This document shows positions 26,496-36,066 of a stretch of DNA of 64,000 nucleotides, piece after piece. Source of the stretch: Verrucomicrobiia bacterium (lineage in GTDB: Bacteria; Verrucomicrobiota; Verrucomicrobiia; Limisphaerales; JADLHS01). The DNA is taken from assembly GCA_011525685.1 (NCBI GenBank), contig WYBW01000137.1:1-64000 (forward strand), written 5' to 3'. A program made the translations under genes and the position numbers. Under the pieces are notes generated by a model. The model saw only the letters and a list, made by a program, of their open reading frames with translations, searched no databases and had not been told where the DNA came from. The first letter of the stretch is position 1; every line of letters starts with the position of its first letter.

Positions 26496-29400
26496 TTACT
26501 GCGACGGCGTCACCACCCGATAATAGCGTTGGGGCGCTTGCGACGGAGTGGAATCAATAAACTCGCCGATGCCATTGGCCGGCGACGGCGGGAAGTCTTG
26601 CAGATTTGTCCACGAACTTCCCGCCACGTCACCTCGCCGCTGAAGCGTGTAGGAGCGTCCGGCCACCGTTTGGAATCGAAGGTGGATGCCTTCCGGCGTC
26701 TCGAGTACGATCAGTTTCAGCACGCTGGCGGGATCGTTGGGATTGGTGCCGGCGAGGTACTCGTGCAGGTTGGACGCCCCGTCCTCGTCGGCGTCCAGTG
26801 CCGCGTCCGCCGGGTCGTCCGGATTCAAGTGATGCCCGATCTCCCAGGCGTCGGGCATCCCGTCGCCGTCACGATCCGAAACTGGAGGCAGCCCGGCGGT
26901 GGGAGTTCCCGCGAACCAATTGGCGGGATTGTTACCGCTGCCGTTGATGGCATGGCGCTGGAGCGAGTGGCCGCCGCCATTGGCCGAGGCGGACCAGGGA
27001 ATCTGATTACCGTAAATCACCTCGTCCACGATCACCCAGGAAAATGAGCCTCCCGGGACATCGGGCGCTTGGGGCCGCTCCAAGGCGACGCGGTCGCTGC
27101 GGTTGCCCAGTCTTCCGGAATACGGGCCATAGACGGGCACTGCCGCGTTCGTCACCGAGTAGCGGGAGCGGAAGTTGTTCAGCGCCGTGCTGTCGGCCGG
27201 GTTGAAACTCACCACCAGCGCCAGGCCGCCCGCAGCGAGCGATTGGCCCGGCGGAAAGGTGAAACCGATGCCGCCATCCATGCGCCAGGCGCCCTCCGCC
27301 GTGAACAGGTTCACGGTGTTGGTGGTGGGATTGAACAACTCGAAGAACTCATCCTCTGTATTGTCGTTAGTTCCAATGTCCGGCGGACGATACATCACCT
27401 CGCTGATGATCACGCGCGGAGTGGGCGGCAGATTCGTGCCATCGCGCGTCCGGAGCAACGTGAACCAGTCTCCGTTCCCGTCCGGGTAGCGCCCCAGCGA
27501 AACATCGTTTTCCTGGCCCTTGAATTGGATCGCATCCACGACCCGATCGTCGCCTCCGCCGGGCAGGTAGGACAGGAGGACCTGCTCGCCGCCCTTGTCC
27601 AGACCGAAGCCGGTGGTGATGGGATTGTGAAAACCGGTCACTTCGTCGAAGCTGACCCAACCATGCGGCAGCACAGCCACCGCCGGTATTGCCCATTTGC
27701 GCAGGTCGCTACGACTGTCGCTGAGAAACCAACCGTCGAGAGAGACGCCGGCGTCGGCGAGGTTGTAAAGCTCGATCCAATCGTTGGAGTCGTACTCCGG
27801 TTTGGCGGGGTTGGAATAATCGGTGTGCGCCGCGATTTCGTTCAAAACAACCGAAGGCAGCGGCGGCAGCGGGTCGGGCCCGCCTGGCGAACCACCGATG
27901 TGGGTGCTGGCCCGCCAGTTGCCGGGATAATCCAGCGCCCCCGAAGCCTGGCCGTCCACGGCTCGATCCAGAGGCACCAGCGAGTGGCCCGGGCCATCCG
28001 CCGCGATGGGCCAGCCGCGCCCATCGCTGTAGTCAAACGAGAAGATCTCCGAGCCGCCCGCGCCCGTCTTGAGCGCGAGCTTTTCGCCGTCGTTCGCAAG
28101 GCTGCCGGAAAACGGACCAGCCAGTGGCACCTCGGGCGCCAAGCCATAATGCGCGCGAAACGCCGCGAAGTCGGTCTTCACCACCAGCAAATAACCTTCC
28201 GGCGGCATGGTCGCTCCGGGTGGGAACGTAAGATCAATTCCCGCGGTGAAATTCACACCCTCCAGGTCGAGAGTCAGATCGGTGCTGCGGTTGTGGAGTT
28301 CTACGTACTCAAAGTCGTTTCCACCCGCCGGATTATACATCACTTCCGAAACGCGCAAATTCGCCAGCACGGCGGCGGCCTGGTCCGGCTCCGAGGTGAT
28401 GAACTGGATCGGGGCGGACCAGTTGCTCCAGCGGCCGGTGGCATCCATCATCTTCACGCGGACGCGATACGCCCGCCCCACCTTGACCACACTGGAGGGA
28501 ATCGTGAGGTCGCTGTTGAAGTTGGTCAGTTCCGGACTTTCCCACACGGCAGTGATTTCGTAAGGCCGCGGCGCGTTCGGATTGAAGGCCGGCGCGTTGG
28601 TGTCGGCGACCTCGCCGATGCGCCACTTCATGGCGGCAAACGGCTGGCTGCCGCTGTAATTCGAACAGCGGAAGCTCAACCGGTTGATTGGATAATTGGA
28701 CGCGCCGATGTAAGTGAGCGTCGGGGTCAGCGGGACCGCATCCGCCGCGATGCTGTTCAGCAAGGCGCTCCGGGTGGCCACATAGTTCTTCATCAATTGA
28801 ATACAGCCGTTGAAATCCTTGGTGACCGTCGGTTCGTTGGGCCACTGGTAGAAGCGGCCGTGTCCGGCCTTGCCCAACGACGAACTGTAGGCGGAGTCAA
28901 TCATCTTGGGGTTGTAGTCCCACATGCAACGGTCGGCATCGAGGATGGTGGGCGCATTGGTGGGTCCGCGAAGCCGCGAGGCGTACTCATCAATCAACTG
29001 CCAGGCCTGGTCGGTGTTGAACAGCAGATCGCGCACTTCCCGGACGCGATTCTTATACGCAATGGTCAGCGCTGGTTTGGCCGGATAGCTCCCGCCACCA
29101 AAGACGGGCAGGTACAGGTCGTCCCGGCCACCGCAACCGGAATCGAACATGTTGTCCGCCCATGTCAGGTCCAGGTCCCAGGTGTGGACCGACCAGAGGC
29201 CGGTTTGCGGGTTGCGATAGTAAAAGTAGTTCTTGCCGTAGCAGATGTCGTAGTGATGGATGCCTTGCACGATGGCTTGGTAGCTCCAGTAATTGAACAG
29301 GTTCAAGTTGGTCCGCCACCATGCATCCGGAGGCGGTGCCGCGGTGCTGCGGTAGGTGTTGAGAAAGTAGTTCAAGTCGGATTTGTCGGTTGGCCCCAGT

Positions 29401-31646
29401 GGCCCCAGGTTGTTCAGTTCGCCGGTGCCTCCCTCCATCTTGTAGAGGTTGCCGTCAGGCAGGCCGTGTTCGTCCAGGAAGCGGCCATCCTCCTGCTCGA
29501 TTGCCAGATACACCCCCCAGAAATCGCCCTCGTATTGGGTGGTGGGATTCGTCTCGGCGGCGCTATGGATCACCCGGTATTGCAGGAAGGTGGTGTTGGG
29601 TGACTCGACCCCGGCCAGATTGAACAACCGGAAACCGACCGACTCGAACATGCCTTGTTCGCCGCGATGCCCGTAATCGCCCTGTTGAATGGAGGCTCCA
29701 AGATTCAGCTTGCGCCATGTCGTGCCGAACTTTCGGCCATAATCATCGCGCATCTCCAAGTCGTGCCCGCGGTTGAAGTCAAACTTCCACATGTTCTTGA
29801 CCATGGCGTAGCGCCACACGCCGCCGCGGGCGCGATAGCGAATGTGGTCGTACACCTTCCCGTCATAGACCAGTGCGCCCTGCCACAGATAGCCGTCGCC
29901 GGTATAACGACTGAACCAGGTGGCATTGACCACGGCGTTGCTCTTGGCAATGAGATGCACCACCGGGAGCCGGCCCATGACGTTGGTGTCAAAGTTCAAC
30001 ACGGGCGTCACCCCCGGCCGCACCGCCCCCTGCCAGGCGGGAACTCCATCGTAACAGAACAAGGCGAAATTCGGCTGCGGATCATCGGGATACGGCACCA
30101 GCACGTTCAGGCCAATCCCATCCGTGGCGCTGATCCGATAGCGCACCAGCCGGCGGTGGGTCATCAGCGAACCGGGCAGCACCACCGTGTAAATGCTGTC
30201 GCCCGCCAGGGCATCGCCATTGATCCCGGAATCGTTCATGAGCACGGTCGTCCAGTTGTTGGTGTACGCCGCGTCGGTCAACTCGATGTAATTACCCGGG
30301 TCCACGAATTGATACCGGAGGCTGACCGCGGCGACGCCCTCGGGATCGGTGATCTTGGCCGTGATGGTGACCGATTCGCCCGACCGGGGCTGCTTGGGAG
30401 CGTGACTCACCTGCCGGATGGCCGGGGGCAGGTTGGTGGCAAAGACGGAATTAAGCGCGCCGGGCGTCGGGCCACGAGCCGCCGGCCCGAAAGCGGCCAG
30501 CAGGCGGGCATCGAAGAAGAAGTCGCTGCTGCTGCTGAGGCTGGAATTGGCGGCCTGCACGGCGATGATGTTCGTGCCGTTCACGAGATAGCTTTGCGGC
30601 CAGTTCAAATTGAAGGTGTTGTAAGTGAGGTCCTCGCGCGCCGTGCCCGCTGTGCCGGTGTACGGCACCTCGCCCGTGGACATGTTCGCGTTCAGCACGT
30701 TCGTACCGTTGATCCAGACCTTGAAGCCGTCGTCATAAACTGCCGCAAGCGTCAGTCCGGTGATCTGACCCACGTTTGTCACCACGAAGGTTTTGCGGAA
30801 GAACACGGTGGAGTATGTTCCCTGCATGTCGCCCAAGGTCGTGCCCAGGAAGCTCGCGCTCTCGCCATAGCCAATCGGGCCCGTGCCGCTCAACCAGCCG
30901 GCGTCAGAAAAATTCAAGGCCCGCCAGGCGGACGTGGGATTGGAAGCTTCGGACAATCCCTTGAAATACTTCCAGGTCGAGCGCTCGGGGATGAGCGTGA
31001 GCGTGCCTTGAAGGGGATTGCCCGCCACGGAAGCCCGCCAACTGCCCCCGAGGTCGTTGTCGAAGCCGGGGTTGACCAGTTCCATGGAATAGCCTGGCGC
31101 ATCGCCCACCGTGGGCCAGGGAAAGCCGAGTTGATAATCCACCTGATCGGCCACGTTTCCAGCCGCGTCGCGCAGCACGATTCTTTCGCCGTCGTTGGCG
31201 AGCCGGCCCGTCCACGGTCCAAGAGCGCTTACGCCAAATTTCGCCTGGAGCGCCACCGGGTCCTGCGCCACGACCAGATAGTCGCCCGCCGGGATTTGCG
31301 CTCCCGGTGGGAAATCATAGGTGACGCCTTCCGAGAACCGCCAACCGGTCAAGTCCACCGACTGATTGCCGGAGTTGAACAGTTCGATGAACTCGACCAG
31401 TTCGGTCTTAACGTCCGGATCGTAATGGATTTCGTTGATGACGATCTCGGCCCGCGCTGCGGGGAGCAACAACCCGAGACATAGCAGGGCGGCGAAGCCC
31501 TTTTGTAAACCGCTGGTGACACAGGCTTGAAGCCCGTTGGCATGGTGTCCTACATGTGGAGCGACCGCGCGTCCATCACCGGCATACGCCGGTCGTTCAT
31601 TCTTGTTTATGGCATCACCGCCTTGGAACCGCCTGGCTCTTGTCAT
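26496..31646 (-). CDS. Giant secreted protein with lamin-tail and CotH-kinase domains
   Basis: A 1716-residue secreted protein. A hydrophobic segment (FAALLCLGLLLPAARA) lies about 50 residues from the ATG at 31646, so the signal has an unusually long n-region or the true start is later. The first lamin-tail domain begins at the mature end (IVINEIHYDPDVKTELVEFIELFN, about residue 65). A CotH-like kinase domain occupies about 555-840, including YEGDFWGVYLAIEQEDGRF and HTWDLDLTWADN, where CotH family members phosphorylate proteins. Three more lamin-tail blocks begin near 1095, 1267 and 1410 (LRVSEVMYNP, VVLNEIAAHT, VIISEVMYRP). The C-terminus has calcium-type Asp repeats (DRDGDGMPDAWE) and the end typical of Verrucomicrobia secreted proteins. 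Likely surface or extracellular. Confidence 0.86.
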   Translation of the reverse strand: MTRARRFQGGDAINKNERPAYAGDGRAVAPHVGHHANGLQACVTSGLQKGFAALLCLGLLLPAARAEIVINEIHYDPDVKTELVEFIELFNSGNQSVDLTGWRFSEGVTYDFPPGAQIPAGDYLVVAQDPVALQAKFGVSALGPWTGRLANDGERIVLRDAAGNVADQVDYQLGFPWPTVGDAPGYSMELVNPGFDNDLGGSWRASVAGNPLQGTLTLIPERSTWKYFKGLSEASNPTSAWRALNFSDAGWLSGTGPIGYGESASFLGTTLGDMQGTYSTVFFRKTFVVTNVGQITGLTLAAVYDDGFKVWINGTNVLNANMSTGEVPYTGTAGTAREDLTYNTFNLNWPQSYLVNGTNIIAVQAANSSLSSSSDFFFDARLLAAFGPAARGPTPGALNSVFATNLPPAIRQVSHAPKQPRSGESVTITAKITDPEGVAAVSLRYQFVDPGNYIELTDAAYTNNWTTVLMNDSGINGDALAGDSIYTVVLPGSLMTHRRLVRYRISATDGIGLNVLVPYPDDPQPNFALFCYDGVPAWQGAVRPGVTPVLNFDTNVMGRLPVVHLIAKSNAVVNATWFSRYTGDGYLWQGALVYDGKVYDHIRYRARGGVWRYAMVKNMWKFDFNRGHDLEMRDDYGRKFGTTWRKLNLGASIQQGDYGHRGEQGMFESVGFRLFNLAGVESPNTTFLQYRVIHSAAETNPTTQYEGDFWGVYLAIEQEDGRFLDEHGLPDGNLYKMEGGTGELNNLGPLGPTDKSDLNYFLNTYRSTAAPPPDAWWRTNLNLFNYWSYQAIVQGIHHYDICYGKNYFYYRNPQTGLWSVHTWDLDLTWADNMFDSGCGGRDDLYLPVFGGGSYPAKPALTIAYKNRVREVRDLLFNTDQAWQLIDEYASRLRGPTNAPTILDADRCMWDYNPKMIDSAYSSSLGKAGHGRFYQWPNEPTVTKDFNGCIQLMKNYVATRSALLNSIAADAVPLTPTLTYIGASNYPINRLSFRCSNYSGSQPFAAMKWRIGEVADTNAPAFNPNAPRPYEITAVWESPELTNFNSDLTIPSSVVKVGRAYRVRVKMMDATGRWSNWSAPIQFITSEPDQAAAVLANLRVSEVMYNPAGGNDFEYVELHNRSTDLTLDLEGVNFTAGIDLTFPPGATMPPEGYLLVVKTDFAAFRAHYGLAPEVPLAGPFSGSLANDGEKLALKTGAGGSEIFSFDYSDGRGWPIAADGPGHSLVPLDRAVDGQASGALDYPGNWRASTHIGGSPGGPDPLPPLPSVVLNEIAAHTDYSNPAKPEYDSNDWIELYNLADAGVSLDGWFLSDSRSDLRKWAIPAVAVLPHGWVSFDEVTGFHNPITTGFGLDKGGEQVLLSYLPGGGDDRVVDAIQFKGQENDVSLGRYPDGNGDWFTLLRTRDGTNLPPTPRVIISEVMYRPPDIGTNDNTEDEFFELFNPTTNTVNLFTAEGAWRMDGGIGFTFPPGQSLAAGGLALVVSFNPADSTALNNFRSRYSVTNAAVPVYGPYSGRLGNRSDRVALERPQAPDVPGGSFSWVIVDEVIYGNQIPWSASANGGGHSLQRHAINGSGNNPANWFAGTPTAGLPPVSDRDGDGMPDAWEIGHHLNPDDPADAALDADEDGASNLHEYLAGTNPNDPASVLKLIVLETPEGIHLRFQTVAGRSYTLQRRGDVAGSSWTNLQDFPPSPANGIGEFIDSTPSQAPQRYYRVVTPSQ

Positions 31647-31660
31647 TTTGTCGTTACGTC

Positions 31661-31695
31661 ACGAAAACGGCCGGGGCATCACGCCCCGGCCGTGT
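31661..31695 (-). terminator. Intrinsic terminator of the Ig/LamG gene
   Basis: A perfect 11-base-pair stem (ACGGCCGGGGC and GCCCCGGCCGT) with loop ATCAC, followed on the minus strand by a TTTTC tract. It lies 30 bases after the stop at 31725 and 15 bases before the start of the lamin-tail gene, so the two giant genes are separate transcription units or partly insulated. Confidence 0.8.
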
Positions 31696-31724
31696 GCTGG
31701 GAGTATTATACACCAAACACCCGC

Positions 31725-34700
31725 CTACTTCACAATAACTTGATAGAACTTCCGCGGGGCGGTGGGCGCGATGATGTAGGGTGAGGCCACGTTGTTGGTC
31801 GTATAAGGACCGGTCACTTCGTTGGCTTCCAACAGCGTGCCCCGCGGCCACGTCAACACCACGTTGTCCCCGACTCGCTGGACAGCCAGACTCACGGCTG
31901 GCACACCCGCATAGAGGCTTTGGATGTCACTGGCGGATAGCGCGTAGGGATAGATTGCCACCTCGTCAATGATGCCGTTGAAAGTGCGAGCATCACTGTT
32001 GGGATCGCCGCCTATGCGGATGGTGTCCGAGAAGGGCCGGGCCGCGTGGGCGAACACGTTGACCGCACTCTGCGATCCGTTTGCGTTCTTGAGATAAATG
32101 GTGGCTTGGGCAGGCTCGACCACCAATGCCACGAACGACCATTGGCTCAACGGGACATTCAGCCCGGAATCCCAATTGTAAGTGGCCGCTGCGTCCAGCC
32201 AGTGGTAATTCAGGTTGCCCGTGCCGATGAAATTCAAGCCGGTGGCTGGCTGGCCGGCCCGCGCGAAGACAATTCCGGCGCGGTCAACGTGCGCGAAAGG
32301 ATTTATCCAGGCCGTGATCGTCAAAGCGTTGGTCGTCAGTCCCAAGGCCGGAACCGTGACAAACGAATTGGGGACGCCCGGGGTGGTTTGGACGGCGGTG
32401 TTCGAGCTCTCGAAGACGCTGAACCCGTCCGCGGGCCGAGGGCCGGCGATGCTGTTGAAACCGTTTTGCGAAGCAACGCCATAAGTGCCGGCCAGACTCC
32501 CGTAGAAGTCGAAAGCCGGCGCGGTGCCGGTCGAGGGGTCCTGCTGTTCGTTGAGCCGCCAATAGGCGACGGGATTGTAGCTAACCGCGACGCTTTCGTA
32601 ATCCGACGTCGGCAGGACCACCGTCAACACCGCCACGCTGCTCGTCACTGAGCCACCGGCGTTGCTGACGATGACATCGTAGTCACCATCATCGGCGGCC
32701 GTGACCGCCGTCAGACTGACCGCCAGAGTGTTGGCCCCGGCAACATTGCCGCCGTCCGCAAGATTCACTCCATCTTTTCGCCACTGATATTGGATCGGCT
32801 CCGTGCCGACGGCAGTGATGGCGAACCGCGCGTTGCGGCCGGGATACACGGCGGTTGAAACTGGCTGGGACGAAATCGCCGGCGGCAGCACGCCGCCCAC
32901 TTGGGCGGCGCCGTACAGGCTGGCCACTTCGCTGGCGCTCAAAGCGCGATCGAAGATGGCGACGTCATCAATCTCGCCGACAAAGTGGTTGCCGGTCCCG
33001 TCCAGAATGCCGCCACCGCCGATGCGGAATGGGAAGGCCGAACTGCCGTAGTTGGTGGTAGCGGCATTGACCGTGGCCTGCATCGCCAGATTGGTGGAGA
33101 GCAGGTAAAGGCTGAGGCTGGAACCGTTGCCAGAAGCGGCCACGAAATACCATTGGCCGGGGTTGATCATGTTCTGGCCCTGGCCCGCGAAGGAAGCGAA
33201 CCCGCCGCCCGGCGTCCAGATGCCCAAGTCCGCGCCATGGAAACCGAACTCGGCCACGTCGTTCTGGCCGAACAAGCCTGCACGCGCCGGTTGGGTGATC
33301 GGGGAATTGAACCAGCCCACAATCGCGAACTGGGCACGGTTGTTCATGTAGCTGACACCGGTTTCGGTGGCCGTGCTGAAGCCGTCATAAGAGGCGGCCG
33401 CGTTGGCAGGCTCGAAACCCGTGAAGTCCGGTGGGCGCGGACCGGCCACTCCGACCGTGGTGAAGGTGTGGTTGGCGATGTTGCCACCCCAGTAATCGTG
33501 GGCGACCGTTTCGCTGGTTTCATCCAGTCGCCAGTAGGCAATCGGGTTGGCGGCACGCAACGCGGCCTCGTAAGGCGAAAGCGTGGGATTGTCCGCCACG
33601 ACGGTCAGCGTGACTGTGTCACTGGTGGCCGGGATGCCCGCCACGTTGTTGAGCACGACGTCATAGTTGCCGGCGTCGCCAAAGGCAACCTCGGTGAGGA
33701 CGAGGTTCGGGCTGTTGGCGCCCGAAATCCGGCCGCCGTTGACGAGGTTGCCGCCGTTCCTGCGCCACTGGTAGGACAAGGGTTGGTCCCCCGCGCCCGC
33801 GACGCTGAACCTCGCCGTGCGTCCTTCGTAGAGCGCCTGTGAGACCGGTTGGCGCGACACGCTCGCCGGGATCAGGCCGACATTCAGCCCTTTCTTGTAA
33901 TAGAGGTAGAGTTCCTGGTCGGAGAACGCCCGGTTGAACACCGCCACTTCGTCAATCGTGCCGTTGAAGGCGCGATCCTGTGGGAGCGTGGTGGAACTTG
34001 GATCCACCCCAATCATCGTGAACCCCGAAAAGGCTACACTCACATGATCCACCGTGTTGGTCGCCGAGAACTGGCCGTTCTGGTTGTAGAGATAGATGAT
34101 GGCATTGGTGGGCGTAACCACCCAGGCCACGAAGGACCATTGGTTGAGCGTTGGGGACAAACCCGAAGAGAAATTGAACTGGCCGTTGTTCCAAGTGTAG
34201 CCGAGGAAATTGTTGGCGTTGTTGCCCCAGCCGAAGGTGTTCACGTCAGCGCCTCGGGCCGAGAGGATCGCGGTGTTGGCGGTCTGGTTGGCAATCGGAT
34301 AAATCCAGGCGCAAACCGTCACGGTGTTGGTGTTGAGGTTCAGCGGCGGAGCCACAACCCAGCTTATGTAGGAAGAAGGATAGAGAATGGGGGTGGTGGT
34401 GTTGCGGATGGTCCGGAGCGCGTAGTTGTTGGCTTCGAAGCCGGGGAACTCCGCAGGCTGTGGTCCCACAGTGCCCAAGTAGCCGTTTTGGGCCAGAGGA
34501 CCGTAGATGCCGTTGAAGCCACCGGCAAAGTCGTAGGCGGGACTGTCGCCAAGAGAAGGATCAGCAGTTTCGTTCAACCGCCAGTACGCGACGGGGTTGT
34601 TGGTGAAGACCTTCTCGGCATAGCTGTCGCCGGCCGGGGTCAGCACGACGAGCGGCGCCACAGTGCTGGTCACGATGCCGCTGGCGTTGGACACCACGAC

Positions 34701-35675
34701 CGAATAATCACCTTGATCGGCCGCGCTCACTCCGGAAATGACCAGCGTGGAGGTGGTGGTCCCGGAGAGGTTGCCGCCGTCGGTCAGCGGCGTCGCTCCT
34801 TTGCGCCACTGGTAGGCGATCGGCAGCACCCCGGCCGCAGTCACGCGGAACGTGGCCCGTCCCCCGGCGAAGGTTTGGGAGCCAGCCAAGGGCGCGAGCG
34901 TGGCGCCAGCCGCCGTGGCGCGAGGAACAATCTGGATCGCATTGATCGGGACGCGCGTGTTGAATTCCGCGGTGCGGATGAGGAACGAGTCGGCCGACAG
35001 TCCTTTGATCACAGTGTAGTTACCGGAGCCGGCTACGCGGCCGTTCAGGGAAGTGGCGGGCACTTCCTGATAAACGGCATTGTTTTGGAAGTTATTGTAG
35101 TCCCGGAGAAACACGCGCGTCGTAAGGTCCGCGCCCACGGTCATGCTCTCCGCCGACCCGGAAGCGGCTTGAATCCAATACTCACCTGTGCGCCCGGCCT
35201 GGTTGTCGCCATCCGAGTAAATCACCACGTCATATTGACCCACACCCTCCGCCGTCAGCCACGCGCTCAAGCCCGAGAAATACAACAGCGGCCAGTTGCC
35301 GTTGGGAAACGCGTACAGGTTCGGGTCAACCGCCGTGTTGCCGTTGTTGTTCGAGTCGAGGTAACAATTCATCAAATTGCCGTCCGGTGAAAAAGCGGCT
35401 GCCGGATTGCCGCCGCCGAGAACACTCCAGTTGTTGGTCGCCGCCCAACTCACCGTGACAGTGGTGGCGGCCCCGGAACTGTTCACGAGCGCGATGTTCG
35501 TGCCCCGTCGCCCCAGGTTGTTCCAATTCGGCTGAACATAACCGGGCGCACCCGCTTCGTCGGCGGGCGCCAACGCATTGGCGGCACCGTTCGCAATGTT
35601 CTCGACGTCGGCGCCCGGGCCGCGGACAAAATTCAGTCCGATGGACGCGCCAAAAGCCAGGTTGGGCAGAAGCAA
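31725..35675 (-). CDS. Ig/LamG repeat surface protein, signal peptide interrupted
   Basis: A 1316-residue open frame from TTG 35675, but the natural gene almost certainly begins at ATG 35795 (see the next entry) and is cut by an in-frame TGA at 35691-35693. After a lead domain (about 1-255) come three repeats of an Ig-like domain (near 262-345, 605-700, 930-1020) and a LamG/concanavalin-type domain (near 350-590, 705-920, 1025-1270). Ig blocks share the phrase YQWRKxG or YQWRRNG; LamG blocks share NPVAYWRLNE or NPIAYWRLDE and IDEVAIF/IDDVAIF. It is a modular adhesin or carbohydrate-binding surface protein. It is followed by a strong terminator and by the lamin-tail/CotH gene. Confidence 0.82.
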   Translation of the reverse strand: MLLPNLAFGASIGLNFVRGPGADVENIANGAANALAPADEAGAPGYVQPNWNNLGRRGTNIALVNSSGAATTVTVSWAATNNWSVLGGGNPAAAFSPDGNLMNCYLDSNNNGNTAVDPNLYAFPNGNWPLLYFSGLSAWLTAEGVGQYDVVIYSDGDNQAGRTGEYWIQAASGSAESMTVGADLTTRVFLRDYNNFQNNAVYQEVPATSLNGRVAGSGNYTVIKGLSADSFLIRTAEFNTRVPINAIQIVPRATAAGATLAPLAGSQTFAGGRATFRVTAAGVLPIAYQWRKGATPLTDGGNLSGTTTSTLVISGVSAADQGDYSVVVSNASGIVTSTVAPLVVLTPAGDSYAEKVFTNNPVAYWRLNETADPSLGDSPAYDFAGGFNGIYGPLAQNGYLGTVGPQPAEFPGFEANNYALRTIRNTTTPILYPSSYISWVVAPPLNLNTNTVTVCAWIYPIANQTANTAILSARGADVNTFGWGNNANNFLGYTWNNGQFNFSSGLSPTLNQWSFVAWVVTPTNAIIYLYNQNGQFSATNTVDHVSVAFSGFTMIGVDPSSTTLPQDRAFNGTIDEVAVFNRAFSDQELYLYYKKGLNVGLIPASVSRQPVSQALYEGRTARFSVAGAGDQPLSYQWRRNGGNLVNGGRISGANSPNLVLTEVAFGDAGNYDVVLNNVAGIPATSDTVTLTVVADNPTLSPYEAALRAANPIAYWRLDETSETVAHDYWGGNIANHTFTTVGVAGPRPPDFTGFEPANAAASYDGFSTATETGVSYMNNRAQFAIVGWFNSPITQPARAGLFGQNDVAEFGFHGADLGIWTPGGGFASFAGQGQNMINPGQWYFVAASGNGSSLSLYLLSTNLAMQATVNAATTNYGSSAFPFRIGGGGILDGTGNHFVGEIDDVAIFDRALSASEVASLYGAAQVGGVLPPAISSQPVSTAVYPGRNARFAITAVGTEPIQYQWRKDGVNLADGGNVAGANTLAVSLTAVTAADDGDYDVIVSNAGGSVTSSVAVLTVVLPTSDYESVAVSYNPVAYWRLNEQQDPSTGTAPAFDFYGSLAGTYGVASQNGFNSIAGPRPADGFSVFESSNTAVQTTPGVPNSFVTVPALGLTTNALTITAWINPFAHVDRAGIVFARAGQPATGLNFIGTGNLNYHWLDAAATYNWDSGLNVPLSQWSFVALVVEPAQATIYLKNANGSQSAVNVFAHAARPFSDTIRIGGDPNSDARTFNGIIDEVAIYPYALSASDIQSLYAGVPAVSLAVQRVGDNVVLTWPRGTLLEANEVTGPYTTNNVASPYIIAPTAPRKFYQVIVK

Positions 35676-35690
35676 GGTGAGGCCGCCAAA

Positions 35691-35795
35691 TCACCCGAGC
35701 ACTCGGAGGGTTCTGGATACATTGACTGAGGCAAACAAGGCCGCAGGAATTTTCCCGCACGGCGACGGCAGGTGAGCAGCAGGTGATGGTTTCAT
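35691..35795 (-). pseudogene. N-terminal signal region of the Ig/LamG gene, with in-frame TGA
   Basis: From ATG 35795 the frame runs 34 codons (start MKPSPAAHL, end RTLRVLG), meets TGA at 35691-35693, and then continues in the same frame as FGGLTLLLPNLAFGAS into the 1316-residue frame. Together these form a normal-looking signal peptide with a hydrophobic core and an Ala-x-Ala-like cleavage site, broken only by the TGA. A single base change from TGG (Trp) would explain it. Possible causes are a sequencing error, a recent nonsense mutation or readthrough; these cannot be distinguished here. Confidence 0.65.
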
Positions 35796-36066
35796 AAACA
35801 GGGGCTGGAGTTGAGGTTTTGACGGTTTGAAACTTAACTGGGCGTCACGTCCACACTGATGGACAATCATTCACGGGGTTACGGATTGATGCTAAAATCC
35901 TGTGCCAACACCCCGAAAAGTAAAGAGGTTCTTGCCGGATTGTCACAGGGCTTGATCTCTCCCGCCGGGATGGATTTGGCAATCGGGCAGCAACCATCCA
36001 ACGAGCAGTGAGGCGGCAAACCTGTCCTCCCATCTGACCAAGTTGGCCGGTCAACCTGGCTGTGAT

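Noticed and set aside
27069-31484. Long plus-strand frames of 844 and 609 codons opposite the lamin-tail/CotH gene
   Set aside because: They are antisense to a clear multidomain protein, lack motifs and end where the GC bias changes; not coding.
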